Shown here: in pieces, positions 7,569 through 16,196 of the stretch
Position numbering within the stretch: the stretch's first letter is position 1
How the letters are laid out: every line of letters starts with the position of its first letter
Source of the DNA: Anaerolineae bacterium
Lineage (GTDB): Bacteria; Chloroflexota; Anaerolineae; JAAYZQ01
Direction: 5' to 3'
Assembly (NCBI GenBank): GCA_016929795.1
Contig: JAFGIA010000293.1
Span: 1 to 34,562 of the forward strand
DNA: 34,562 nt
Program-made: the position numbers and the translations under genes
Notes under the pieces: generated by a model
Database searches by the model: none
The model's input: the letters and a program-made list of their open reading frames with translations, nothing else
What the model was told of the DNA's origin: nothing

Positions 7569-8894
7569 ATGATGTATAGTGTCCCATTCGACAAAGGCGT
7601 GCTCACCTTCGACTTGCCTGCGGGCTGGCGCGGCACCGTCGTCGAGTCGAAAAGCGTCCCACCTATCGACGATGTTCCGGCTGCGATCGCCGCCGCCCTG
7701 GCCAACCCTACAAACTCGCCGCGCCTGCGGGATCTGGCGAGCCCCGGCGACAGGGTGTGCATTGTCTTTACCGACATCACGCGCGCCAGCCCCGACTATT
7801 TGCTCGTGCCTCCGATCCTGGCCGAGCTGGCCGCGGCGGGTGTGCGCGACGACGACATCACACTGTTGTGCGGCATCGGGCTGCACAGGCCAAGCACGCC
7901 GGAAGAAAAGGTGGCCAAGCTTGGCCGGGAGGTGGTCGATCGCTACCGCGTGGTCGACCACGAGCCGCTCAACCCGGAGGCCCTCGTCGACCTGGGCACC
8001 ACAGACAGCGGCATTCCCCTGTCTGTCAACAAGATTGCCTACCACGCCGACCTGTTGATCGCCACCGGCATCGTCGAGCCGCACCAGTACGCGGGGTATT
8101 CGGGAGCGCGCAAGACGTTGGCGGTCGGCGCCGCCGGCGAGGCAATGATCGCCTACACCCATGGCCCGCACATGCTCGACCACCCCGGCACCCGCCTCGG
8201 GTGCATCGAAGGCAACCCCTTCCACGAAGCAATTACCGAGGCGGCGCGCCGTGCCGGGCTGCGTTTCATCGTCAACGTTGTCCAGGACGACAACAAGCGT
8301 GTCGCCTACGTCGGCGCGGGCGAGCCGGAGGCGACCTTCCAGGACCTGGTGGCCTTTGCCCGCACCTTGTACGAGGTGCCGGTGCCGCGGCAGTACGACG
8401 TGGCGGTGGCCGGCGTCGGCTATCCGAAGGATGCCAACCTCTATCAGGCCAGCCGCGCTGCGAGCTATCTCTTTTTTGGCCCGACGCCCGTCGTCAAGCC
8501 TGGCGGCCTCTTTATCGTGCCCGCCCCGTGCGGCGAAGGTGCTGGCGAGGGGATCGGCGAGCAGCGCTTTCTGAAGGCGATGCAAAAAGCGCCGAACGTC
8601 GCCTATATCCTCGACGACGCCCGCCAGCACGGCTACCCGCCTGGCCAGCAGCGCGCCTTTGTGATGGCCAAGGTCCTCGAAGAGAACGACGTCCTCCTCG
8701 TCGGCTGTGCCGACCCGGCACTGGTCGAGTCGGCCAAGTTTCTGACGGCGCCGACGATGGAAGCGGCCTTTGAGGCAGCCCGCGCGCGGCTGGGTGATGA
8801 CCTGGAGGTCGTCATCGTCCCCCACTCACTGCTCACCCTGCCGATCGTGCAAGGCAACCAAGTACCCCTCGGGCCTGGATCAAGAACCCTATGA
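7569..8894 (+). CDS. larA: LarA-type nickel-dependent lactate racemase family protein
   Basis: A 441-residue DUF2088/LarA-family protein; LarA interconverts D- and L-lactate with a nickel-pincer nucleotide cofactor bound to a lysine. Counterparts of the key residues are visible at nearly the same numbers as in the Lactobacillus enzyme: H106 in GIGLHRP, H172 in VEPHQY, K182 in YSGARKTLAVG and H198/H201 in THGPHML. Start: tandem ATGs at 7569 and 7572 after AAGGGG. The stop overlaps the next gene's start as ATGA (8891-8894). The cofactor maturation genes larB, larC and larE are not in the window. Some LarA homologues racemise other 2-hydroxyacids, so lactate as substrate is likely from context but not proven. 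Confidence 0.85.
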   Translation: MMYSVPFDKGVLTFDLPAGWRGTVVESKSVPPIDDVPAAIAAALANPTNSPRLRDLASPGDRVCIVFTDITRASPDYLLVPPILAELAAAGVRDDDITLLCGIGLHRPSTPEEKVAKLGREVVDRYRVVDHEPLNPEALVDLGTTDSGIPLSVNKIAYHADLLIATGIVEPHQYAGYSGARKTLAVGAAGEAMIAYTHGPHMLDHPGTRLGCIEGNPFHEAITEAARRAGLRFIVNVVQDDNKRVAYVGAGEPEATFQDLVAFARTLYEVPVPRQYDVAVAGVGYPKDANLYQASRAASYLFFGPTPVVKPGGLFIVPAPCGEGAGEGIGEQRFLKAMQKAPNVAYILDDARQHGYPPGQQRAFVMAKVLEENDVLLVGCADPALVESAKFLTAPTMEAAFEAARARLGDDLEVVIVPHSLLTLPIVQGNQVPLGPGSRTL

Positions 8895-10081
8895 GTGACA
8901 TGCACATTGAACCGTTGATCTACAAAAGCAGCGAAATGGTATCGAGCGGTGAGGCCGCCTCTTGTATTCGCTGCGGGCTGTGCCTGGCCACCTGCCCGGT
9001 CTACCGCGTTACCCTGCGCGAGACAGACACACCGCGCGGCAAGATCGCCCTGCTGCGGGCGGTGAACGAGGGGCGCCTGGAGCCGGGCGCGTCCTTTGCC
9101 TCGCGCTTTTACGACTGCTTGCTATGCGGGGCCTGTGCCAACGTCTGCCCCAGCGGGGTAGAGCTGGAAGAGATCCTGCAAGCAGCCCGCGATGACCTGA
9201 GCAGCCACAAGCTCCAGCCTGAGGTCCTCTCCCGCCTGGGCCGCATCATCTGGGAGCACCACAACATTTCGGGCGAGGACAATGCACACCGGCTCATCTG
9301 GACAGAGAATATGGATGAGCCGCCGCTCGGCGCGGAGCCGAAGGAAAAAGCCGACGTCGCCTACTTTGTCGGCTGCGTCGGCTCCTTTTTCCCGCGCAGC
9401 TACCGCCTGCCCCAGACGATGGCCCAGCTCCTGGAAAAGGGTGGTGTGGATTATGCCCTGCTCGGCGGCAAGGAATGGTGCTGTGGCTATCCGATGCTCA
9501 TCAATGGGCAGGTGGAGGAAGCCGCTGAGCTGATCGAGCACAACCTGGCGGCGGTGCGTGAGATGGGTGTGAGCAAGGTCGTCTTTACCTGCCCTTCGTG
9601 CCTCCACATCTGGCATCACGTCTACACCGAGGCGGCAGGGGGAGAGTTGCCCTTCGAGCTGATGCATGCTACAGAGCTGTTGGCGAGCCTGATCGACGAC
9701 GGCACGCTCCGCTTCCGCGAGCAGCCTGCCCAGCGTGTTACCTACCACGATCCATGCGACCTGGGACGCAAAGAGGGCATCTTTGATGCACCACGGCGTG
9801 TGCTGCGCGCCATCCCCGGCATCGAGCTGGTCGAGATGGTTGACAACCGCGCCAACTCGCACTGTTGTGGCGGCGGTGGCAACCTGGAGACGTTTGACCC
9901 TGAGCTGTCGCACGCTGTGTCTGACCGGCGGCTACGCCAGGCACAGGATGTCCAGGCCCAGGTGATCGCCTCGGCGTGCCAGCAGTGCGAACGCACGCTC
10001 ACCGAGGCTGCGCGGCGCAACAAGGTGCGTGTGCGTGTCGTGGATGTGGCCGAGCTGGCCTTGAGCGCCCTCGAAGAGTAG
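8891..10081 (+). CDS. glcF: GlcF-type Fe-S subunit of glycolate/D-lactate oxidase
   Basis: A 396-residue protein with two 4Fe-4S clusters, using Cys 25, 28, 31, 35 and Cys 76, 79, 82, 86 (CIRCGLCLATCP and CLLCGACANVCP), then two CCG cysteine-rich domains (EWCCGYPM and SHCCGGGGN). Such proteins pass electrons from the flavoprotein subunit to the quinone pool. It overlaps larA by 4 nt and is followed at 10090 by the flavoprotein gene, so the two probably form a complex. The choice between glycolate and D-lactate follows only from larA next to it. Confidence 0.88.
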   Translation: MSDMHIEPLIYKSSEMVSSGEAASCIRCGLCLATCPVYRVTLRETDTPRGKIALLRAVNEGRLEPGASFASRFYDCLLCGACANVCPSGVELEEILQAARDDLSSHKLQPEVLSRLGRIIWEHHNISGEDNAHRLIWTENMDEPPLGAEPKEKADVAYFVGCVGSFFPRSYRLPQTMAQLLEKGGVDYALLGGKEWCCGYPMLINGQVEEAAELIEHNLAAVREMGVSKVVFTCPSCLHIWHHVYTEAAGGELPFELMHATELLASLIDDGTLRFREQPAQRVTYHDPCDLGRKEGIFDAPRRVLRAIPGIELVEMVDNRANSHCCGGGGNLETFDPELSHAVSDRRLRQAQDVQAQVIASACQQCERTLTEAARRNKVRVRVVDVAELALSALEE

Positions 10082-10089
10082 AGGAATCG

Positions 10090-11478
10090 ATGCTGAGCGA
10101 ACAGAACCTGACCGACCTGGTGCGTATCGTGGGCGAGGGACACGTGCTCACGTCGCCCGAAGACCTGATCTGTTTCTCCTACGACGGGACCTTTCACGAA
10201 TCGATGCCTGAAGCGGTCGTCAATCCGGCGACAACCGAAGAGGTATCGGCCATCCTTGCCCTGTGCAACCGCGAGCGGGTGGCGGTCATTCCGCGCGGCA
10301 TGGCGAGCGGCCTGGCCGCTGCCACCGTCCCCGTCGACGGCGGGCTCATCCTCAACCTGGTACGGATGAACCATATTCTCGATCTCGACCGGGCGAACAT
10401 GATGGTCACCGTCGAGACGGGCGTGATCACTGCCGACCTGCAAGCCTATGTGGAAAAGCTCGGCCTCTTTTACCCGCCCGATCCGTCGAGTGTGAAGCAT
10501 TCAACCCTCGGGGGGAACATTGCGTGTAATGCGGGCGGGCCGCGCTGCCTGAAGTATGGCATCACCGGTGACTATGTGATGGGACTCGAGGTTGTCCTTG
10601 CCGATGGGCGCGTGTTTCGCACGGGCGGCAAGGCGATCAAAAATGTGACGGGCTATGACCTGACGAGCCTCTTCATCGGGTCGGAAGGCACCCTCGGCGT
10701 GATCACTAAAGCCACATTGCGCCTGATCGCGCTGCCAGAAGCCAAGCGCACGGCACGCGCCGTCTTTCCGCGGCTCGCGGATGCGAGCAAGGCGGTCAAC
10801 GCCGTGCTGTGGGGGGGCGTTGTCCCGGCGACGATCGAGATGATGGACGAGACCGCCATCACCGTCGTGGAAGACTATTTGCACCTGGGACTGCCGCGCG
10901 ATGCGGAGGCAATGCTGATCATCGAGACGGATGGCGACCCATCGGACGCCAGGCGCGACATGGAAGTGATCGCGCGGATCTGCCGCGAGGAGGGCGCCAG
11001 CGAGGTGCGGGTGGCCGAGACCAGCGCTGAGAGTGACGAGCTGTGGCGCGCCCGGCGCAGCATTTCGGGGGCACTCGGGCGCAAGCGCCCCAACAAGCTC
11101 GGCGAAGACATTTCGGTACCGCGCAGTGCCATCCCGGACACGGTGGAGGGGATCAAAGAGATCTCCAGGCGGCACGGGCTGCCGATCGTCATCTTTGGCC
11201 ACGCCGGCGACGGCAACCTGCACCCCAACATCCTGTTCGACAAGAACGATACGGATGAGTGGCAGCGCGTGCAGGCGGCAGTGGGCGATCTCTTTGCCCT
11301 GTCTATCCGCGTCGGCGGAACCCTGTCGGGGGAGCATGGCGTTGGCACCCTCAAAAAACCCTATCTCGAGAGCGACGTCGGCCCGATTGCCATCGACGTC
11401 ATGCGTTCCATTCGCCGTGCGCTCGATCCGAACGGCATCCTCAATCCCGGCAAGATCTTTGATATGCCGGCCGACTAA
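10090..11478 (+). CDS. glcD: GlcD-type FAD-binding oxidase subunit (glycolate/D-lactate dehydrogenase)
   Basis: A 462-residue flavoprotein of the FAD-binding type 4 and FAD-oxidase C-terminal family, which oxidises 2-hydroxyacids. Seen: PRGMASGLAAATVP, STLGGNIACNAGGPRCLKYG and SLFIGSEGTLGVIT in the FAD domain; HAGDGNLHPNI and GEHGVGTLKK in the C-terminal domain; final NPGKIFD. The start is ATG 10090 with GAGGAA overlapping the glcF stop; the longer ORF from 9976 lies inside glcF and is not real. No GlcE-type small FAD subunit is present, so a two-subunit GlcDF enzyme is implied. Confidence 0.88.
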   Translation: MLSEQNLTDLVRIVGEGHVLTSPEDLICFSYDGTFHESMPEAVVNPATTEEVSAILALCNRERVAVIPRGMASGLAAATVPVDGGLILNLVRMNHILDLDRANMMVTVETGVITADLQAYVEKLGLFYPPDPSSVKHSTLGGNIACNAGGPRCLKYGITGDYVMGLEVVLADGRVFRTGGKAIKNVTGYDLTSLFIGSEGTLGVITKATLRLIALPEAKRTARAVFPRLADASKAVNAVLWGGVVPATIEMMDETAITVVEDYLHLGLPRDAEAMLIIETDGDPSDARRDMEVIARICREEGASEVRVAETSAESDELWRARRSISGALGRKRPNKLGEDISVPRSAIPDTVEGIKEISRRHGLPIVIFGHAGDGNLHPNILFDKNDTDEWQRVQAAVGDLFALSIRVGGTLSGEHGVGTLKKPYLESDVGPIAIDVMRSIRRALDPNGILNPGKIFDMPAD

Positions 11479-11508
11479 CCATCACGTTCTAATTAAGGGA
11501 GGCTACCC

Positions 11509-13149
11509 ATGGACTTGCAAGCAGAAGTCAAGCATCTGATCGACCGACATCCGGACGTCATGCATAATCCATCGCGCGAGACGATGATCCGGGAATCTGT
11601 AACCCGCCGGGAGGGGATTGTGAGTGCCAACGGCGCGCTGGCCACGTGGACCCCGCCCGAGTCTACCGGCCGCAGTCCCAAGGACACCTATATCGTGCAG
11701 CGCCCCGAAAGCGAGGACTCGATCGACTGGACATCGCCCAACAACATCCCGATGGCCCCCGATACCTTTGACATGCTGGTTCAGGATGCGCTGGCGGTGC
11801 TCGGCGAAAAGATCCGCCTGTACGTCACCGACCGCACCCTGGTCGCCGATCCTTCCTACGCTATGCCGGTCAAGACGGTGACCGACTGGGCGCTGGCGGC
11901 CCTCTTTACCGACAACATGTTCCGCCCGGTGCCGCCGGGGATTGAGAAGAGCATTTTTGCCAACCGCGAATTCACGTTGCTGGTGGTGCCCTACAACAAG
12001 CTGGACCGCGCGCGTTACGCCGGCCGCCTGCGCAAGGTGTCCGGGCAGACGTCGAACATGGCGGTCGCGATGGATTTTGACCGGCGCACAGGCGTCGTCT
12101 TTGGCTCGGCCTATGGCGGCAGCGTGAAAAAGCTGATGTTCACCGTCATGAATTACGTGCTGCCAGGGGAAGGCATCCTGCCCCTCCACTGCTCGGCCAA
12201 CGAAGGCCCCGAGGGCGATATTGCCCTCCTCCTCGGCCTGTCGGGCACGGGTAAGACAAGCTTGTCGGCCGATCCACGCCGCGCCCTGCTCGGCGACGAC
12301 GAGCATAGCTGGAGCGACCATGGCGTCGCCAACTTTGAGTATGGGTGCTACGCCAAGCTCATTAACCTGCGCCCGCACAAAGAGCCCGAGATCTGGAATG
12401 CTGTCTTTCACGAGGATGACTATATCCACCACGGCGCCATCGTCGAGAATTGCATGATGTACCCGTGGGGCACCTTTGACGTCGATGACGAGCGGTACAC
12501 ACCGAACTCGCGGGCCTCCTATCCGCTCAGTTTTTTGAGCAACATCAAGACCCCACCGGTCGGCGGCCACCCGGCCACCATCCTTTTTCTCGCGGCCGAC
12601 GCCAACGGCATCCTGCCGCCTGTCGCCAGGCTTACGCCTGAACAAGCGATGCTCTGGTTCCTGATGGGCTACACGAGCAAGCTCGCAGGCACCGAGACAG
12701 GGATCGTCGATCCTGTGAGCACCTTCTCGCGCTTTTTTGGCGAGCCTTTTATGCCACGCAATCCCGACGTGTATGCCTCGATGCTTGGCGAAAGGATGAA
12801 AAAGCACGGCACCCATGTCTACCTGGTCAACACGGGCTGGAGCGGCGGCCCCTTTGGCGTCGGCCAGCGCATGGACATTGACATTACGCGCGCGGTCGTC
12901 CACGCCGCTCTCAGTCGTCAGCTCGAGGATGTCGAGTACGATCTCGATCCGATGTTCCACATCCTCGTCCCACGCGCCTGCCCTGGCGTTCCGAGCGACA
13001 TCCTGAACCCGCGCAGCACGTGGGAGGACAAGGCAGCTTTCGACCTGCGCGCCCAAAAGCTGGCTACAGAGTTTTGCCAGCACTTTGACAAGGCCTACGG
13101 CGACAAGGGCATCGACCCGAGCGTCATCAACCAGTGTCCGGGGAAGTAA
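11509..13149 (+). CDS. pckA: phosphoenolpyruvate carboxykinase (ATP)
   Basis: A 546-residue enzyme converting oxaloacetate and ATP to PEP, CO2 and ADP, the first committed step of gluconeogenesis. Visible: STGRSPKD near residue 50, the P-loop GLSGTGKTSLSADP near 243-256 followed by GDDEHSW, and FALRIFA-free but family-typical TGWSGGPFGVG. Length is usual for the family. AAGGGAGG is placed before ATG 11509, 30 nt after glcD, with no promoter between, so it belongs to the larA operon: lactate oxidised to pyruvate would need this step to build sugars. It ends 18 nt from the convergent membrane protein gene, and no intrinsic terminator is visible there. Confidence 0.93.
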   Translation: MDLQAEVKHLIDRHPDVMHNPSRETMIRESVTRREGIVSANGALATWTPPESTGRSPKDTYIVQRPESEDSIDWTSPNNIPMAPDTFDMLVQDALAVLGEKIRLYVTDRTLVADPSYAMPVKTVTDWALAALFTDNMFRPVPPGIEKSIFANREFTLLVVPYNKLDRARYAGRLRKVSGQTSNMAVAMDFDRRTGVVFGSAYGGSVKKLMFTVMNYVLPGEGILPLHCSANEGPEGDIALLLGLSGTGKTSLSADPRRALLGDDEHSWSDHGVANFEYGCYAKLINLRPHKEPEIWNAVFHEDDYIHHGAIVENCMMYPWGTFDVDDERYTPNSRASYPLSFLSNIKTPPVGGHPATILFLAADANGILPPVARLTPEQAMLWFLMGYTSKLAGTETGIVDPVSTFSRFFGEPFMPRNPDVYASMLGERMKKHGTHVYLVNTGWSGGPFGVGQRMDIDITRAVVHAALSRQLEDVEYDLDPMFHILVPRACPGVPSDILNPRSTWEDKAAFDLRAQKLATEFCQHFDKAYGDKGIDPSVINQCPGK

Positions 13150-13167
13150 GGGAGAAGAGGGATCATC

Positions 13168-14022
13168 TCAATAACTTGGGTTTGAAGAGGGGGATTGCTT
13201 TGCTTCGGCAGAGACGCCTTGGCCCGCCATGACGGTGGGGAGAGACGGCCGGCGCGCGATGGCCGTCAGGGTTGCGGCGACGAGCCAGTGAACGGCGATA
13301 CAGATCCAGAGGTTGCGGGTCAGGAGAAAAACCAGCGTCGATAGGAGTGCGAGTCCAACGCCCAACCAGGCCCGCCCGGCACGCGCAGGATCGCGCCAGG
13401 TGGCGCGCCATGCGGGATTCAGGCTCCACTCAAAGAGCACGAGGGCCAGCGCGGCCCACGTTCCGGCATAGACATTGCCCACGGCCCAAGGTCCGAGGAT
13501 ATTGAGGGCCGGAGTGCTCAAGATCGTCGCGGCCAATGCGGCACGGTAGAAGGACCAGTGTATTTCTTGAGCCAGCCCGCGAGCCAGGAGGTATCCCACT
13601 CCTTGTGCCGGCAGCCCCAACTGGCTGCCGCCACGATTTGCGGCGCCCCACCCTGCCCCCAATACGATGACACCGGCCAAGCTCAGCGCCAGGCCCGTGC
13701 CTGCCGATTCCAGCCAGCGCGCCACGTGCCAATCGCCTCCCAGCCCCGCCACCCCCATGTCAGCCATCGATAGCAGGCCCGAAAAGGGTGGCAGGGGCCA
13801 ACCACCTAGCGCCAGGTATGGAATCCCTATGAAAAAGAGGAAGGCACACACCTCTACCAGCCATCCGCCACGTGCCGGCAGGCGCCGGTCGCTCTTGACC
13901 AGGACGCGCTTTACCCACCAGGCGGCGTTGGAGGCGAGGAGATAAACCAGTATCGATCCTGCGACCCAGAAGAGGAGGGGCCAGGCCTGGTACGCGCCCA
14001 GAAGCGGTTCTAGCATCTGCAC
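13168..14022 (-). CDS. integral membrane protein, possibly a degenerate CPBP (CAAX protease-like) family member
   Basis: A 284-residue protein with about seven hydrophobic segments. Two features weakly recall the CPBP intramembrane protease family: AQEIHWSFYRAAL near residue 150 (a blurred EExxxR motif with wrong spacing) and NLWICIAVHW near 245 (like the family's N..W....H motif). Because the first motif is broken, protease activity is doubtful. The start is GTG 14022, whose first base is the last base of the kinase stop codon (TAGTG); ATG 14016 is an alternative. The coupling to the upstream sensor kinase suggests a shared function, such as membrane partner or output, but the sequence does not show which. 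Confidence 0.55.
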   Translation of the reverse strand: MQMLEPLLGAYQAWPLLFWVAGSILVYLLASNAAWWVKRVLVKSDRRLPARGGWLVEVCAFLFFIGIPYLALGGWPLPPFSGLLSMADMGVAGLGGDWHVARWLESAGTGLALSLAGVIVLGAGWGAANRGGSQLGLPAQGVGYLLARGLAQEIHWSFYRAALAATILSTPALNILGPWAVGNVYAGTWAALALVLFEWSLNPAWRATWRDPARAGRAWLGVGLALLSTLVFLLTRNLWICIAVHWLVAATLTAIARRPSLPTVMAGQGVSAEAKQSPSSNPSY

Positions 14023-15815
14023 TATTCGATCGGCACCAGAAGCGTGACCCGAGTCCCCTCTCCGAGAGTGGACTCGATGTTCAGCGTTCCCCCCAACAGC
14101 TCCGCGCGCTCTTTCAAGTTTATCAGGCCCAGGCTGCCGCGCGATCCATAGCTGCCCTCTACCGACTGCACGTCGAACCCCACTCCGTCATCCACCACCT
14201 CGGCCACCACCAAGTCGCGCTTTTGTGTCAGGCGCACCCACACAGCCGATGCCTGGGCGTGCTTGCGCGCATTGTTAATCGCCTCTTCCAGAATGGCAAA
14301 CACCACGCCCTGCGCCTCGCTATCGAGACAGTCGTGATACTTTTCGGCCTGCACCAGCACCTTGAGCCCATCGTTCTGCTGGAGATTTTCCGCGTATTGG
14401 TTCAGGGCGGCCACCAATCCTTCTGTCTCCAGGATGATCGGCCGCAGCGTAAAGAGCATCGACCGGATCTCTCTCACCGTTTTGTGTGCCAGGTCCTCCA
14501 GCCGCGCCAGTTCAGCCTTGGCACGGAAGGGGTCCCGCTCTACCAGCAACCGTGCAAAGTTGAGGCGCATCGCAATCGCCGCCACGTCCTGCGTCGGCCC
14601 GTCGTGCAAGTCGCGCGCCAGCTTGTGCCGCGCCTGCTCCTCCTTGTCCACAATCTTGTCGCGCTCTTCCTGAAGGGTTTTGTAGAGGCTAGCATTTTGG
14701 AGTGCGATGGTCGCCTGGTTACAAAAGATGCTCAGCAGCTCGATGTGCTTCGGCGTATACGCGTGGGCCTTGGCCGATGCGAACAGTACCGCTCCAAACG
14801 TCTCGAAACCGGCCCGCAGGGGCACGCACATGATCGACTTGAACGGAACCAGCGACTTGTATTCCTTCAACTCTGGGTCCGCCGCAGGGGCTTCGCCGAT
14901 CATGGCCTGGTCCGACAGGATCGCCTCGGCCACGATCCCCTTCTCCCCACGAATCCGGTGTGTCTCGTCTGCGCTCGTAGCCAGGTTGCGATGCGTGGCC
15001 GGCACGAGGAACCCATCTCGGTCGTACAGCAGCACCATGGCCGCTGATTCACCCACACGCACGCCGAGATCCGCAAAACCAAGCCGGCTGATGTCGAGGA
15101 TGGCGTCGAGCACCCGTTGGTAGTTCATCGTCGCGCTGAGGCTGGCCGCCATCTCGAATACCATCTTGAGCTGCTCTACCTCGCTGGCCTCTGACTCGGA
15201 CAACGACCCGGCGCCCGAGCGCCCGAGCACCGCATCGGACAGAACCACACCCACAGCGGCCACCATGAAGAAGAAGATTATGTGCAACACCCACTGGTAA
15301 AGGAGCAGGGCTAGCCCGTTTTCAGTGCCTGCAGAAGCGATAGGCAGGGTGGCATCCCCAAACACGAGCCCATGACCCACGATCAAGATCGAGTAGAGCA
15401 GCGCCGTCAAGAACCCGGCAACCGGGCCAAAGCGCACGGCGGCGACCAGGATGGGCAGGAGGGGAAGAAAGAAAAAGGGGCTGGATGCCCCTCCAGATAA
15501 AAAGATGGCCAGGCCAAACGTCAGTGTGTCGAGAACCAAGATCACAGGCGGGAGCAGCCGGAAATAGATTCCAAAGGTCAGCAGGAGCGTCACAACGAGG
15601 TTGTAGGCCCCGACGATGGCAAGAATGGGGAGCATGAGCGATAGCAGATCGTGACCGTTGAGGGAACCCGAATACCCCTCGGGCGTGAATGCGCTCGTCA
15701 GGACGGCGATGACCAACAACGCCCAACGGATCAGGCAAATCCCCCACTCGATCGCCTGGTCAGATTGCCTCGCCCGAGCCCTATCGGGCCTTTGCTGACC
15801 TTTAAACAAAGGCAT
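14022..15815 (-). CDS. membrane histidine kinase: multi-TM, GAF, HisKA_3, HATPase
   Basis: A 597-residue NarL-family type sensor kinase. About six transmembrane segments span residues 26-192 with short loops, so stimuli are probably sensed in or near the membrane. A GAF domain covers about 215-375, followed by a coiled region and the dimerisation domain with phospho-acceptor H404 in ARDLHDGPTQD. The ATPase domain carries N-box residues NN 514-515, DDGVG (542-546) and GEGTR near 585. No NarL-type DNA-binding response regulator is next to it, so its partner is elsewhere. Start ATG 15815 lacks a good ribosome binding site, and I found no convincing promoter in the 214 nt upstream, which hold one family B hairpin and the tRNA. 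Confidence 0.85.
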   Translation of the reverse strand: MPLFKGQQRPDRARARQSDQAIEWGICLIRWALLVIAVLTSAFTPEGYSGSLNGHDLLSLMLPILAIVGAYNLVVTLLLTFGIYFRLLPPVILVLDTLTFGLAIFLSGGASSPFFFLPLLPILVAAVRFGPVAGFLTALLYSILIVGHGLVFGDATLPIASAGTENGLALLLYQWVLHIIFFFMVAAVGVVLSDAVLGRSGAGSLSESEASEVEQLKMVFEMAASLSATMNYQRVLDAILDISRLGFADLGVRVGESAAMVLLYDRDGFLVPATHRNLATSADETHRIRGEKGIVAEAILSDQAMIGEAPAADPELKEYKSLVPFKSIMCVPLRAGFETFGAVLFASAKAHAYTPKHIELLSIFCNQATIALQNASLYKTLQEERDKIVDKEEQARHKLARDLHDGPTQDVAAIAMRLNFARLLVERDPFRAKAELARLEDLAHKTVREIRSMLFTLRPIILETEGLVAALNQYAENLQQNDGLKVLVQAEKYHDCLDSEAQGVVFAILEEAINNARKHAQASAVWVRLTQKRDLVVAEVVDDGVGFDVQSVEGSYGSRGSLGLINLKERAELLGGTLNIESTLGEGTRVTLLVPIE

Positions 15816-15910
15816 GTCCGTGTCGCCGGCCTATTCGTCGCCCGTTGGCTTTGTGGGGAGGATGCCCAGGGGGATAGTGCCCTCGATCCTCACCAGGCCC
15901 TCACCCGAAT

Positions 15911-15925
15911 CCAGGTACCCCTTGG
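15911..15925 (+). repeat. family B hairpin, intergenic copy
   Basis: CCAGG and CTTGG arms (one G-U pair) around TACCC, between tRNA-Val and the membrane kinase gene. It is the leftmost clear member of the family. Confidence 0.45.
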
Positions 15926-16029
15926 GCGACTAGGCACAGGTCCCACCTCGGACGCATTCCCCACAACAAGCCGTGGTCGCACATGGAGGTGTACTACCCT
16001 GTTCGACCACGGCCACATCGAAAAACAGG

Positions 16030-16103
16030 TGGGCGAGAAGGGACTTGAACCCCCGACCTCGTGTATGTGAGACACGCGCTCTAGCCGCCTGAGCTACTCG
16101 CCC
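16030..16103 (-). tRNA. tRNA-Val (anticodon CAC)
   Basis: The reverse strand folds as a full cloverleaf: acceptor GGGCGAG/CTCGCCC (16103-16097 with 16037-16031), D-stem GCTC/GAGC, anticodon stem CGTGT/ACACG around loop CTCACAT with anticodon CAC (reads GUG, valine), and a TTCAAGT T-loop with stem GGGGG/CCCTT containing two wobble pairs. Discriminator base A at 16030. The 3' CCA is not encoded. Confidence 0.93.
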
Positions 16104-16114
16104 GAACGAGGGAC

Positions 16115-16143
16115 ATTATACCATCCTGCCCTCGAAAACGCAA
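16115..16143 (-). promoter_or_regulatory. sigma70-type promoter of tRNA-Val
   Basis: On the minus strand TTGCGT (16143-16138), 17-nt spacer and a perfect TATAAT (16120-16115). Transcription would start about 5 nt before the mature 5' end of the tRNA. It lies just after the thrC-receiver stop. Confidence 0.8.
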
Positions 16144-16174
16144 ATCCACCATAGAGTGAAGAGCATGTGCCCCC

Positions 16175-16196
16175 CGGCACCTACGGCAAGGTGCCG
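16175..16196 (-). terminator. stem-loop at the stop codon of the ThrC-receiver gene
   Basis: CGGCACCT and AGGTGCCG form an 8-bp stem around a 6-nt loop that includes part of the TAG stop (16183-16181). No U-run follows, so it is at best a weak or factor-dependent terminator. Confidence 0.35.

Noticed and set aside
8868..8884. Family B-like sequence at the end of larA
   Set aside because: The arms have an unpaired position; a single degenerate match outside the signalling region is not convincing.
11503..13083. 526-codon minus-strand ORF opposite pckA
   Set aside because: Mirror frame of PEP carboxykinase codons, no domain and no promoter.
14040..14066. EGTR-encoding stretch in the membrane kinase resembling family B
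   Set aside because: GEGTRV is part of the ordinary ATPase-domain motif, and the arms do not pair well.
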